Positions 34,690 to 46,611 are shown, numbered from the stretch's first letter. The stretch: 64,000 bases of DNA from Podocnemis expansa (GCA_007922195.1 ML682220.1:124001-188000); one strand, 5' to 3'. Translations and numbers: made by a program. Notes: generated by a model not told the origin, from the letters alone.

Positions 34690-35105
34690 AGGGCTCTGAA
34701 AGGTGGGTGCGTAACAAGTTGGAAAACCATTCTCGTAGAATAGTTATTGGTGGTTAATAGTCAGGCTGGGAGAGCATATCAAGTATCCCACAGGGATCAG
34801 TTCTCGGTCTGGATTTGTTCAATATCTTCATCCCTTTTTAGATAATGACATAGAGAGTACACTTTAAAAGGTTGTAGACAATATACCAAGCTTCGAGGGG
34901 ATGAAAGTATTTTGGAAGATAGGATTAAAATTTGGACAAACTAGAGGAACGGTCTGAAGTAAACAGAATGAAATTCAAGGACAAATTAAAGAACTCCACT
35001 TAGGAAGAAACAGTTACATACATAAAACATGGAAAATGATTGCTTAGAAAGGAATCTGGGGATCATAGTGAATCACATGCTAAATATGAGTCAACAGTGT
35101 AATAC
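34690..35105 (+). mobile_element. CR1-like LINE fragment
   Basis: Shows a degraded GVPQGSVLG-type block (CCCACAGGGATCAGTTCTCG near 34786) followed by a FNIFI-like stretch and the thumb-like region toward 35090. Probably a second, separate insertion next to the larger LINE. Confidence 0.55.
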
Positions 35106-35108
35106 TAC

Positions 35109-35110
<2 letters not shown>

Positions 35111-35152
<42 letters not shown>
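35111..35152. repeat. (CA)n microsatellite
   Basis: About 21 CA dinucleotides without interruption, at the junction with the inverted LINE duplicate that follows. Confidence 0.95.
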
Positions 35153-35154
<2 letters not shown>

Positions 35155-35155
<1 letters not shown>

Positions 35156-35320
35156 TTCCCCGTATATGTTCTGACCACCAAAAAGGTAGCTTTCTTTGCT
35201 GATCCATCCCATTTTCTATTTCTTGTAGGCTGTCTCTTAATAAACTATTCCAGGTTGTTCATTCAGTTTGGTCAGCAACCCTTCCCTATAATTTTTTCCT
35301 CTTTGTTTGGTATGCATGTT
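35155..35320 (-). repeat. Inverted duplicate, copy 2 (LINE-derived)
   Basis: Reverse complement of 33188-33350 with a few substitutions and a short deletion (the AGAAAGC of copy 1 is missing). It is followed by a long G-run and GTGCGTGCGT sequence at 35324-35354. Confidence 0.85.
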
Positions 35321-35839
35321 TGGGGGGGGGGGGGGGCGTGCACGTGCGTGCGTGCTAATATCATTCACGGATGTATTCACAGGAGTGTTCTAAGCAAAAC
35401 ATGAGGACTAATTCTTCTATTCTATTCTACTCTGCACTGATTAGGCCTCAACACCTGAATCAAAGCCCGAGGTAATGGAGGAACTGGTAGTACGTAAGTG
35501 GCTTCCTAGACAGGAATTAAGCCTGCTTCAGGGGTCTGAGAAGGGGACCTGTGGCTCAGGCAGGGGGAGCTTTCAGATGCTCTTCCTGGAGGAGCCAGAA
35601 GAAGGGGAACAACCCTGAGTGTCCCTGGGCCCAAAGCAAGCTCAGAGAAAGTGGGACTGGAGCTGTGCCAGTTTAGGTATTGATGTGAAGAAAGGTATCT
35701 CCATGGAAGCACTATAAATAAAGGAGAATGGGTGATTAAAATCAAAAGAATTCTGGTCTAGCCTGTTTAAGAGGGGAGGAAAAACCAGAGAAAAAAGGAG
35801 CAGCAACATGCATCCTACTACAAGCATAAAAAAATTATT

Positions 35840-37085
35840 AAATGTCTAAACAGGACCTCTGAGGGAAGACTGAAAAAATTGTGTTTGTTTAGTCAGAAGA
35901 GACAATGGGAGGGAGGCTGAGGACATGATAACAATTTTCATAACTTTCTCACTCTCATGATAGTTTAGCAGTGGAAAAAAATTGCCCTAGGGAGGTTGTG
36001 GGACTCCTCATTATGGGTGATTTTTAGGAGCACATAAGACAAACACTTGCCAGGTATGGGCTAGGAAATACTTAGTTCTGCCTTTGATACACAAGACTGA
36101 ACTAGAAGGCCCCTCAAAGTCTCTTCCAGCCCTACATTTCCATAAGTCTATGACTATAAAAGGTATTTGTGAGATTTTATCTGGAATATTGTATGCAATT
36201 CTGGTCTCCCTTGTTTACAAAAGATAAATTTAAATTGGATCAGATGCAGAAAAGGGCTACTAGGATGATCAAAGGAATGGAGAATCTACTTTACAAGAGA
36301 AGACATAGAGCTTGGTTTCTTTAGCTTTACAAAATAACAGCTGAAAGGAGATATTATTGCTATCTATAAATACATCAAAAGGATAAACACCACAGAGTGA
36401 GAGTGGTTCTTTAAGTTAAGGGCCAATGCTGGCATATGAACAAATGGGTATAAACAGGCAATCAATAAGTTTAGGCTTGAAATTAGATGAACATTGCTAA
36501 CCATCAGAGGAGTGAAGTTCTGGAACAGCCTTTGAAGAGAAGTAAAGGGAGAATGGGGAAAAAACCCTAAACATATCAAACTAAGCTCTTTTAAAAAGTT
36601 ATGGAAGAGGACAATATGATGTGATTGCCTACAGTGGCATAAGGCCCATCCATGACCGCTATTATCAAATATCTTCAGCAACTAGAGATGAGACACTAGA
36701 AGGAGAGGGCTCTGCGTTACAACAGAGAATTCTTTCCCAGAAGTCTGGCAGGTGGCTCTTGGCCACACGCTCTGGGTTAAACTGATTGCCATGTTTGGGA
36801 CTGGGAAAGAATTCTCCTCATGTCAGCTTGGTAGAGACCCTGAGAGGTCTTGCCTTCCTCTGCACAGTGGGGCACAGGTCATCTCCTGGTCTGACCTAGA
36901 GTAAATGATGGATTCTCTGTTGCTTTAAATAAAATCTTTAAATCAAGATTTGAGGACTTTAGTAAATCAGCCACAAGTTATGGGCCCAGAAAAGGAATGG
37001 ATAGATGAGGTTCTGTGACCTGCATTATGCAGGAAGTCAAAGTAGATGATCACGATGGCCCCTTCTAGCCTTAGAATTTGTTAGA
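35840..37085 (+). mobile_element. CR1/L3-like LINE 3' ends
   Basis: Two adjoining 3' portions. The first ends near 36152 with GGCCCCTCAAAGTCTCTTCC and CATAAGTCTATGAC. The second contains LEYCMQFW-like (ATTGTATGCAATTCTGGTCT), MIKGMENLLYKR-like and AIYKYIKRINTTE-like blocks and ends near 37085 with GATGATCACGATGGCCCCTT, the usual CR1/L3 3' tail in reptiles. All frames are broken. Confidence 0.7.
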
Positions 37086-38179
37086 CTTTAGACCACGAGG
37101 GCCCCATAAGACTGATTGGTGGTGGCTGGTATCTTGTGTGTTTAAATCTGTTTATTTTAAATTTTTCAAATATTTTTTCTTAGTGCTTTTACCTTAAGAA
37201 TAAGCTTGCTTGCCTAGGAAGAGTTGTGTGGTGACTCGTAATTGCCGACAATACATGGTTCACAGGACTCAAAGAGAGAGGTGATTAGGCATCCTGGTTT
37301 GCTGAGAACTTTACATCAGAGAGCTGTGCAGCCTTATAACCCCCTGGCCAGATAGAAATGGGTCAAGGCTCCTTCCAAGAGACAGATGATGGCTAGAGAC
37401 CTGAAACCCAACTGGGTACTTCTGAAGCCAACCACAGACAGAAGATACAAATGCAGTTAACTGTCAGAATTTCAGGCTAAGACAGAATTTAACTCCAAAA
37501 CCTTCCATTTTTGATGAATCATGATACAGAAGGAAAGAAACTGGTTTGCATCTTAGGTTAAATTAGAAAGGCTTACAGCAAGAAAAACCTTTTTTCTTTC
37601 TTTTTAAACTTAAAACTGAGCAGAGCTAATATAGAAATATTTCACAGAGAAGGCATAGGAGGACCCCAACGTAACATTTCCAAAGGGTTTCTTTGTAGAA
37701 CAGAACTAAATTTTAAACAATTCTTTCATTTGTTTCCTAAAGGATCTGGTAGCATAAGGTATACAATATTTATTTGTGCACTTATTATCCTTCAGTGAGT
37801 CTAAAATCATATTTTGAGAAAAAGCTTTCTTCTCTGTTGTAGCTAACAGCAATGCTTTATACAAAGCAGTTTTACTGAATTCTGTTTCTTGTGTGGTTTG
37901 GTGTGTGTTTGGGAGGTTTTTATGATGGGGCGGGGCGGGGTGGGGGAGGGAGGAAGAGAAAGAAAAGTCTGCAGTCATCTTCAGTACAATGCTCCAGAAC
38001 ACATGGCTCAAGGTTTGTACATACATAAACCGTGTGTGTTCCCTGACACTTGCTTAGCAAACATCTTTGTTACTCATAGCTTCTAAGGGCCAAAGTAATC
38101 ATTCTGATTATCTAGTCTGAGCTCCTGCACAGCACAGGCCACAGAACCTCACCCATCCAATCCTGTAATAAATCCCTAA

Positions 38180-38646
38180 AGGTGTCTCTACACTTACAAT
38201 TTAATTTGAATTAATGAGGACTTTCATTAATCTGAACTAAGGAATTCCTTAGTTCGAATTAATGAAAGCTTACTTCAAAGTTATAAAACCTTGCTTAACT
38301 TCAAAGTAAAGGTTAATTCGCACTTATTAGTTCAAATTGACCCAATGTAACCATGTTAATTCAAACTAACCATTAATTTGAATTAACACTTTTTGACCTT
38401 CTTCTTCCCAAGATGCCTTCCTTTTTCTATATATTGAGTGGGGGCATGGCCCTTCTTGGGGGCCATCTTCCCACACCTCCCATGGTGCCCTCTTCTAATT
38501 TGAACTAGCAAGTCCTGTCCATGGACATGCTAGTTCGAACTGGGTTTCCAGTGGGGCCATGTTAGTTTGAATTAACTTAATTCAAACTAATCATGATTAG
38601 TTCGAATTACTTAGTTCGAATTAACTGTCTAAGTGTAGACATAGCA
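38180..38646. mobile_element. Non-autonomous Harbinger-like TIR element, 467 bp
   Basis: The ends AGGTGTCTCTACACTTA and TAAGTGTAGACATAGCA are inverted repeats. TAA flanks both sides (38177-38179, 38647-38649), the expected 3-bp target of PIF/Harbinger elements. The interior is made of repeated AATTCGAATTA/GTTCGAATT palindromes. It sits at the edge of a LINE. Confidence 0.75.
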
Positions 38647-38649
38647 TAA

Positions 38650-39870
38650 GCTATGATGGAGTTACTGAAGTTCTCAAATCATGGTTAAAAGACTTCAAGG
38701 TACAAGACTCCACCAGCAAGTGACCAGCGCCCATGCTACAGAGAAGGGGGAAAAAATCCCAGGGCCTCTGACAGTCTGCCCCAGGGAAAAATTGCTTACC
38801 AAACCCAACTTCAGATAGTTTCTGCAACTTTAACTTGGAGTAATGCCAAGCCTCTTCCATGTTCAGATTCATGAATTCTTCCATTCAGTCCACTTCCCTA
38901 ATTAATTTCCTTAATTTTTTTTAAAGTTCTTTTGAAATTACAGATCCTAGTCACAAATCTATTTTTGTTTATCCTTCCATTTAGTTCAAACTGAATTAGC
39001 TCACGGTCACTCAAACCAAGGTTATCCCTCAGAACCAGTTCTCCTATGAGGTCCTCTCTATTTACCAATACCAAATCTAAAATGGCATCCATTCTTGTGG
39101 GTTCAACAACTATTTGAGGAAGGAATCTGTCAGCTCTGACATCCAGAAACATCTGAGAACAACTATTATTACTAGTATTTGTCCTCCAGTCTATATCTGG
39201 GAAGTTAAAGTCTCCCTTAACTGCAGAATCTCCAGTAACATTTACTTCATTAAAAACATTAAGGAGCTCTCTATCCATATACAGATCAGATCCTGATGAT
39301 CTGTGGAATGCCCCAAGCATTACCCCAGGGCAAGCTCTCCTACCTTTCTTCCCCAATGTGATTTTTGCCCAGACAGACTCTGTCGTATCCATTCTATCAC
39401 TTCTACTTTCTTTACCTCACCATTGATACACAAGGCTACCTACACTCTTTCCCTTTATTTCTGTCTTTCCTAAACGGCACTTGCCCTTCAATATCTGTAC
39501 GCCAGTCATGACTACTCTTCCACCATGCCCTGTTATCCCTATAATATCTGGTTTCCCTTCCTGCACCAGTAGTTGTAATTCCTCCATTTTGTTACCCAGG
39601 CTCCTTGCATTGATGTACAAACATCTTAATTTTTGCCATTTGACTTCATTCACCTTCTTTAACCAATTTGGTATAGTCACTCTACTGCCTGTATCACCTA
39701 CTAGATTAGTATCTACACAACCCTTCTTCTTACTGTCCATTCTATCCTCTTCTATTTTCTTTCTTCATTTTCCCCTCTCAACGTTAAAATCAGGCATAGA
39801 GATTACCTGGGCATCTTTCAACTGTCTCCCCCAAATTCCAACATTAGAATCGATTATTCTGTGAAACAGC
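38650..39870 (-). mobile_element. CR1/L3-like LINE, endonuclease region
   Basis: Minus frames read LRCLYINARSLGNKMEELQL and KPDIIGIT (39640-39530), then KGDFNFPDIDWRTN (the 'GDFN.pdi.W' endonuclease block), DLVLVNREDLIGEL and LSDRELIQFEL, in the order of an APE-type endonuclease. The catalytic GDFN is intact but the frame is split at about 39400. The copy stops at the TIR element boundary near 38650; no RT follows. Confidence 0.85.
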
Positions 39871-40037
39871 AACTAAAATGAGCATGGTGGGATCTGGATT
39901 TATACCATGGCAGACAATTTATTTGCAGAAAGTGAGTCAGTTACTTGTTTGGTACTCATTGTAATGAAAAAATCAGGATTAATTTTATTTCAGCTGTCAT
40001 TAAACCATTCCTTCCTAAAAGATATAAGGATCTAAAC

Positions 40038-40230
40038 CAGGGGTCTCAAACTGAAGTCACCACAAGGGCCACATGAGGACTAGTAGAGGGCCGCATGAGC
40101 ACTAGTACATTAGCGCAAAGGCCGCACCATTGAAACCTTTTTCATACAACAATATTGCAAATACCTGTAACATTAGTGTCGTTGTGGGCTGTAGGAAATA
40201 GCTTTAGGGGCCGCATGTTTGAGACACCTG
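40038..40230. mobile_element. Non-autonomous hAT element, 193 bp
   Basis: The ends CAGGGGTCTCAAACTGAAG and TGTTTGAGACACCTG are inverted repeats, with a perfect 8-bp duplication ATCTAAAC (40030-40037 and 40231-40238). It contains GGGCCGCATGAGC-type blocks in both orientations, as in Charlie-like MITEs. It lies about 130 bp downstream (transcript sense) of the C1 exon. Confidence 0.93.
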
Positions 40231-40362
40231 ATCTAAACCTTCCTTGTATAAGTTCTAAACTTGACATCATCAATTTACATCATGCCCTAGCAAAACAACT
40301 TTTAATCAAAGGGATCATCTTTTCTCACTGAGATTTCCCATTTGCTGTAGCAGCCTGCTTAC

Positions 40363-40850
40363 CGAAAAAGCACGTCTCACATCAGGCACTTCATTGAAGG
40401 CAATAACCACAGGAATGATATCCAGGGCACTGAACTCCAGCACTGCTGTGTTGATGGAGGTAGCATCCTGTGATGGGCCACTGGCAAAAAATATGGCCAC
40501 TTTTCTTACAAGAACACTCCGACGAACCCTCTTGAACACATTCCTTGCAATGAATCTCATGGCCGCTCCAATACTGCGTCTGCCTGAGGACCTCGCCAGT
40601 GGTATTTTCTGGACTGCTTCGAGCAGCAAGTTATTCCTTTGGAAATCTGAGAATCTGATAAGGTAATTTGTGTTGGTATTATATGAAAGGATGGAGATGC
40701 GAGCACCAGTCGGACAGCTGCTTTCGCTGAGCTTCATGACCCGCAGCAAAGATATCACGATATCCCTCATTCTTTCAAATGTTACTGGGGTAACATCTTC
40801 AGACATATCGAAGGCAAACACCAGTTCAGTTGGATATACTGGACATTTGG
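40363..40850 (-). CDS. COL6A4: Collagen VI exon: main part of vWA domain C1
   Basis: The acceptor CTAGTTACAG|CCAAATGTCC and donor TTTTCG|GTAAGC bound 488 bp, open throughout (2 + 162 codons). It begins KCPVYPTELVFAFDMSEDVT, the usual start of the first C-terminal vWA domain of collagen VI chains, and continues with the RISILSYN strand, the SSGRRSIGAAMRF helix and VRKVAIFFASG. The MIDAS position reads DMSED instead of DxSxS, so the last serine is missing and metal binding is doubtful. In other collagen VI chains this domain is also often non-canonical (from memory). The incoming phase of 1 means at least one exon lies unseen between here and 46179. Confidence 0.9.
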
Positions 40851-41039
40851 CTGTAACTAGAAACAAATGTACTAAGTGAAAGGATATCAATAAACCAATG
40901 TTGTCATTGTTTCTACAATGTAATAAAGAAACAGGGTATAGAGTTATTTACCTGATAAGCAAGCTAGAAGGGAGAAATGAGGGAGGAAGGGAGGAGGGAA
41001 AAAAAGAGAATTACTTGCTTTGACAGTTGCCTTGACTAT

Positions 41040-42110
41040 ACTTTATCCATTGATACAGTGGCATGAAATTACTATGAGGTAGATACACATCTGTTTGAAG
41101 GATAATACTCAAAGTAGTTATCAATGGTTTGCTATCAGACAGGGAGAGTGTATCTAGTGGTGTCCTGCAAGGGACAATCCCAGATCTAGAGCTATTCAAT
41201 ATTTTCATGAATGACTTTAATAATGGAGTAGAAAGAGTATGCTTATAAAATCTGTACCATACAGCAAGCTGGGAGGTGTTGAAAGCACTTTGGAGGGCAG
41301 TTTTAAAATTCAAAATGACCTTGATAAATTGGAGAATTGGTCTGAATTCAATAAAGACAAGTACAAAGTACTTCAATTAGGAAAAAAAAATCAAATGTAC
41401 AACACAATGGTGAATAACTGTCTTGGGATGGTACTACTGCTGAAAAGAATGTAAGGGTTATAGTGATTAAAGACAGAACGTGTCATCATTGTAATGCAGC
41501 TGCAAAAAGGCTAATATGATTCAGGAGAATATTAGCAGGCGTGTGGTATAGAAGACACAGGAGGTAATTGTCCTGCTCTATTCAGCCCTGTTGAGGTTCC
41601 AGCTGAAGTACTGTGTCCAGTTCTATGTGCCACAACTTACGAAAGATATGGACCAATTGGAAAGAGTTCAGATAAAAGTAACAAAAATGATAAAAGACTT
41701 AGAAAACCTGCCCTCTGAGGAAAGTTATAAAAAGGGACATGTTTAGTCTTGAGTAAAAAGACCGAGAGGGAACCTGAGAACAATCTTCTAATATGTTAAG
41801 GGCTGTTATAAAGAGCGACAGGGACCAATCCTTCTTCATGTCTACTGAAAGTAGGGTAAGAAGTATTGGGCTTAATCTACAGCAAAGGAGATTTATGTTA
41901 CATATTAAGAAAAATCTTCTACCTAAAAAAGTTAGTTAAGCTCTAAAATAGGCTTCCAGGGGATGCTGCAGGATTCCCATCATTTGAAGCTTTTGAAAAC
42001 AAGCTGGTCAGGGATACTTCAGGTTTGTCTGGTCCTGCCAAGGCACAGCAGGCTAAACTTGGTGACTTTTTGAGGTCTCTTACAGCCCTGTAATTTTGTA
42101 ATTCTATGCC
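41040..42110 (+). mobile_element. CR1-like LINE 3' half
   Basis: The plus strand shows GVLQGTIPDLELFNIFMNDF (the GVPQGS..gp.LFniFInDl block), a thumb region, LLYSALLRFQLKYCVQFYVP and MDQLERVQIKVTKMIKDLE in shifted frames. The 3' tail has CCAAGGCACAGCAGGCTAAA up to TTTTGTAATTCTATG. It is antisense to the host gene. Confidence 0.8.
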
Positions 42111-42114
42111 ATAC

Positions 42115-44100
42115 CCTTGCTTTCAATAAAAAGATTGATTCAAAGCTGACTGAAGCTTTGGATGAGGCTCCAAATCTATATAATTGCTTGCTTTTGTCAT
42201 TAAAGGTAAAAGTATACTCTCTCTTCTACCCACTGGTGTAGAGGATCCTACTGCAGCCAAACTGATGGTGTTCTATTGGGTACAATTTAAGGAGGCCGTG
42301 CTTAGAGTGTTTACCTCCTGCATGGCCTGGAGCCGAGAAGTGAGGAGGCTCTGAATGCACTATTGCACAGGAATGTAGGGAACAGGCTGGGATAGGATGA
42401 AGGTTCCATGGCTGAGAAGCAAGTGATAGGAAAAACTTTCCCTTCTCCACCACAGAGTTCCCCATTCCCCAGTTAAGCTACTTGGGCAGGATATGAGGAA
42501 GACCATTTTAGCCCAAATGAGGAAGACATGAAGGTGAAGGAAATATTAATGGGAGACTTCATGTTTTCAAGCCAGCATGTAAAGTGAAAAGTTCAGGCCC
42601 AGTAGAGAGGTAATAACCTACCACCGCCACCAAAAGGCTCATTATAAAACAAGTATAAGAGTGGCTGCCTGTGAGAGAGGATGTTTCATTTGGTTTTTTA
42701 AACAAAGGAAATGAATGTTGGGCTTATAGGTAGAATTGGGTGGGACACAACATGTATATACCTTTCCTTTTTCAAAGCTGCAGTTTAAACTATGAATTAC
42801 TATAGTTTTACTTTTTCCCTCATGAATTTGTTTGACCATGTTTTCAAATGTAAAACAGCTGGGCTGAAATCTATTTACTGCATATGTGTCTTGGTTGGTG
42901 AACATGTGTGTTGTTTTCTTTACAACTGTTTAGGACTTTTCAGTGTGATTGTACAGAACACGTCCTCACAAGGATTTCCGTAGACTGATTCATGGCTGAT
43001 GAAGACTTATATTGTCACCTACTTTCTCCAAACACTTTTTCCTGCATGTTACCTAAATGCAGCATTTACTGCTGCTGTAAATTGTCATCACTCATATTAG
43101 TTTCCAAAGCTCTTGCTAGCAGAGTGTGTCATGGTTCAACTGTATCTACAAATTTGCCCCCTGAGTCTCTGACAGTATATCTTCACTGCCACAGCAGCAG
43201 TGGCATTGATCAAGTGGATCTGCATAGACCCATTCAGTCGATCAGAGAGCACTCTCCAGTTAACTTCATTAATACACTACTCCAAAAGGAGTAAGGCAGC
43301 ATTGATTGGAGGGCATGTCCCACTGACACAGCACAGTGAAGACACTGTGTTATGTTAATGTAAGTATATCAACAGGATACACAAGGTGTGCCGTTTAGCT
43401 GTGTTTCTCCTGTTTGCTGTCACTGCCAGTTTAGACGAAGACCGAGTGCACCCCTGCGAGTTGACTGGCCTCTTGCCTTCACCTCTCTGGGATGGAATCT
43501 TGTTATTCTCCCACTTTCAGATCTGCTGCCAGGGCACAGTAGCCTGTGTATCAATCCTGATTATTAAGCAGACCCAACTGTATTTGGTTTCCCTGAAAAA
43601 CTCCCTTTGGGGACCTATGAAATAGTAATCTGCATGGCCTTTTCAAAACATCAAATATTGTTTAATCTTATCAGTAGGAATAGATGGTAATAAGAAAAAG
43701 GGTTTAACAGAACAGTCTGCAGGCCTCTGTCCTACCTAACGTGTAGGCAGGCCTCACCTATTCAAACACTTGGAATTCTGCGACTGGCTGCACCCTAACA
43801 GTCTCTGCCTCCCTTTCTCCTCATTTTTTGGGGGTTTATGTTTCCATCCACTCTAAAGTTTTTTGTTTCAGCATTCTGAATGGATTCTCTCCTCTTCTGT
43901 GTCAAGCTGGGAGTGTTGAAGTCAACATGGTAGAGGTAATCTTTTAAAACAGAGCAACACCTGTATTGTCCCTTTAAGTATCAGTGATATGTTTGTTCAC
44001 TTTTCTTTCTATATTCAAATTAACCCATGCCTAACTTTATCCTTAGTAATCATATATCAAACACCACAATAACAATAAAACTAGCCAATGGAACATATAA
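42115..44100. other. Intron sequence with a possible TIR remnant
   Basis: Mostly unremarkable. At about 43170-43400 there is sequence resembling the element at 48743 (CTGCCACAGCAGCAGTGGCA, GAAGACACTGTGTTATG), probably an older relative. No exon recognised, although the junction exon between helix and C1 should lie somewhere in 40.86-46.17 kb. Confidence 0.35.
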
Positions 44101-44120
44101 TAATATACAGAAAATACTAC

Positions 44121-44178
44121 ATGAAGCTCCCCCATCCTTCACAGAAGGATCTCCAAGTCCCGGTTCCCCACAAAAATC
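44121..44178 (-). pseudogene. Possible decayed triple-helix exon
   Basis: Reading minus after a good acceptor (CTTTCTCACACTGTACCAG) gives DFCGEPGLGDPSVKDGGAS and then a GTAGTA donor-like site. The spacing resembles Gly-X-Y with Gly replaced by Asp, Ser and Asp and one residue lost; length 58 bp is not a multiple of 9. It lies where the last helix exons are expected. It could be chance. Confidence 0.3.
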
Positions 44179-44614
44179 CTGGTACAGTGTGAGAAAGCAG
44201 ATTCCCTTAAGGACAAAATAGGGAGGACTGACTGAAACAAAAGTGATTTAAATAATCAATTTCAATCATTATCTAAAATTCTAAAGGTGGAATGTAACTT
44301 AAATAAATGCTTTAATTTGGTTTTGCATGTGTACTTCTTAATTATTTTCTTTTAAAGAAATGGTTCCTATTGTTGGTTGGTAGTCACTAATACACATTGC
44401 TTTGCAATTTGTAAGACTTTTACACTGAATTTGGCATTTGTCTTTGCTAACAAGGAGAATATATAATCTCTACATGCATTTTTAAGCAATTATGCAGATT
44501 AACATACATTTATTCAGATTCTTAAATTTTGCATTTTTCATTATCTGAGAAAATGATAACCAATCTAATTCTTTGTTCCTAAGACAGTTCATTATTTCCT
44601 TGGGGGGGAGAGGG

Positions 44615-44795
44615 GAGCAGGGGTTGTAGGACTCAAGCGACCTGCATTCTATTTCTGGCTCAGCCACAGGTCTGGCTAGGTGACCTCCATGTCTCAGTCC
44701 CACCATTTGTAAAATGGAGATAATGATGCTTACCTTCCTTATAAAATGTTTTGAGACAAATGGATAACAAGTGCTATATAAGAGCTAAATATTCT
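44615..44795 (+). mobile_element. MIR-type (CORE) SINE
   Basis: Contains TCTGGCTCAGCCACAGGTCT…CATTTGTAAAATGGAGATAA…TGATGCTTACCTTCC and the 3' part ending CAAGTGCTATATAAGAGC. This is the well-known MIR order 'gcctcagtttcc.catctgtaaaatggggataa..acctacctc'. An ancient insertion in the intron. Confidence 0.75.
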
Positions 44796-45059
44796 TATTC
44801 TCATCAGTTAGTATAACCACTGAAACGTTCACTGGGTTAATACATAGTTCACTTTGTACTTGATTAGCGTCAAACTGTATTTGTATGGAAATAGGAATTC
44901 AATTAAATTGTACCAAAAACACACTTTTTATAATTAGTTAAACTATTTTATGTGATGAGAACATAGGAAATAGAAGTATGTTTATCAAAACATATTTTGC
45001 ATTTAAACTAATTGATTTATTAAACAAAGTTAGAATTAATTTAGTAAGTGAATTTACAG

Positions 45060-45512
45060 AATGTCTACACTTAGAAGTAATTTCCAAATAAGGAGGCTTA
45101 TTTCAAAATAACTTTTTTCCTGTCCATGCAGGCATTTTGTTGTTTTGAAATAAGGATTTCATTATTTTGAAATAATGAAGCGCTATTTCAAAATAATAAA
45201 ACCTGCTTTTATTTTGAAACTGTCATTTAGAAAGAAGCTATTCTAAGTCATGGAAGTGGCTTGTTTTGAAATAATGGCCTTATTCTTTTGTCTGCCTTCT
45301 CCTATTTTGAAACAGAGAGTCTAGTGAAGACTCTCTATTTCAAAATATTAACTCCTACCTTATTTCGAATTAGAGAGTCTTCACTGGACTCCTACTGAGA
45401 AATAATCCATTCAAAATAATGCTAATTGGAAATAGTTATTTCAAATTAAAATTGAAATAGTTATTTCAAAGTAACTATTTCGAATTAATCTTGTCATTGT
45501 AAATATAGCCAA
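45060..45512. mobile_element. TIR element of the TCTACACTTA group
   Basis: Begins GAATGTCTACACTTAGAAGT and ends with ATTGTAAATATAGCC. The interior is full of TTTCAAAATAA/TTATTTTGAAA palindromes (for example 45165-45200 and 45340-45480). Ends are degraded and the target duplication is unclear. Confidence 0.5.
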
Positions 45513-46178
45513 AATGTGTTGGGTCATCACAAACCAGATCTTCAAAAGTATTTAGATGCTTAAAGATTTAGAAGCACTTTTGAAAATTCTACTAGATAGC
45601 TAAACAGATTATAGTATTCATAAATTATTAGAGACAGTAAAGAGCTTAACTAAGTGCCTAACTCCCGTGGAAGTAAAGTTTATTTTCCCTCAATTGTGTG
45701 CATAATTTGGAAAGCAGCATCCTTTAACTCGTTAAAATTTGAGATGGACTCATTGATGCCAAATCTTATTTACTTACTTAAATTATTTTAGAAAACTAGT
45801 AAATTTTGGCCTTAACAAAAGTTGCTATAATTTAAAATTTAATTTTAAACAGAAATGTTCTTTTTATTCTTAAAAACAAAAAAAGTGTTTAAGTTAAATA
45901 AAAATTCAGTTTGATTTTTAAAAATTAGTAGTCAATTTTTATCTTCCCTAGAAGAAAATATTGACAAGGGTAGAATTCTGCCCTCTATTAAACCCATGTT
46001 ATTCCATTGACTCCAGCAGGTTTTCCTGGGCACAGCTGAGAGCAGGATGTATTTGTCTATACATGCCTGACCAGTGAGCAACATTTTATTGTAAGAAGCA
46101 TTGTCAAATGTCATTAATCCCAAATCACAAAAGCTAATATTCATTTTCATTTGTTTTTTTAAATGTCATTGTGCTACC

Positions 46179-46241
46179 GGTGGTCCTGGTGGCCCTCGAT
46201 CCCCTGGATTTCCTTCTGAGCCTGGAAAGCCAGCATTGCCC
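46179..46241 (-). CDS. COL6A4: Collagen VI triple-helix exon, 63 bp
   Basis: Acceptor TTTTTAG|GGC and donor CCACCG|GTAGCA. It encodes seven perfect Gly-X-Y triplets from GNAGFPGSEGNPG to GPPGPP. The 63-bp size, starting on a Gly codon, is the standard collagen VI helix exon. It is the most 3' intact helix exon I find. Confidence 0.9.
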
Positions 46242-46549
46242 TAAAAATAAAAACTCAAGTCAAGTTTTCAGTTTGATTCAATATCTATAAAGACAGACAC
46301 AGGGGCAGATTCATAGTTGATTAATAAGTCCAGTTGAGGAGATGGCTACTACAACGTAAGTAAAGATGGAATAGCATACCAGATAGAGAAGTCCTTATAA
46401 GGAAGAAGATAATGACTGAAATTATCACACATCTTAGACCTTGAAGCAATGAGACTGATTTTCAACCCTTTTCTCATTAAGAACCACTAAACTAGAGGCA
46501 TCTTATTTACATGGACTTATCAAAAACAGTAAGTGTTTATTATCCTCAC

Positions 46550-46611
46550 GTTTCTTCCTCTAACTCCTTTGGAACCTTGGTCCCTTGACTGCCTGGATCA
46601 CCATCTTCTCC
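46550..46611 (-). pseudogene. COL6A4: Collagen VI triple-helix exon with 1-bp deletion (62 bp)
   Basis: Acceptor AAATTATAG|GGAGAAG and donor GAAGAAAC|GTGAGG. The first four triplets are good (GEDGDPGSQGTK), after which the frame reads VPKELEEE. A shift of one base restores a Gly every third residue through to the donor. The exon is 62 bp, whereas its neighbours are 63 or 36, so one base (a C on the plus strand in GGAACCTTGG) is missing. A frameshift here would abolish everything downstream. A sequencing error in this short C-run is the alternative. Confidence 0.8.

Noticed and set aside
41011..41060. Minus peptide QWIKYSQGNCQSK as the missing junction exon before vWA C1
   Set aside because: It resembles the Cys-containing junction, but its donor would be in phase 2 while the C1 exon needs phase 1, and the sequence overlaps an antisense LINE.
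42226..42465. Minus frame with APGHAGG near a donor-like GTAAAC
   Set aside because: Only one Gly-containing motif, no triplet repeat.
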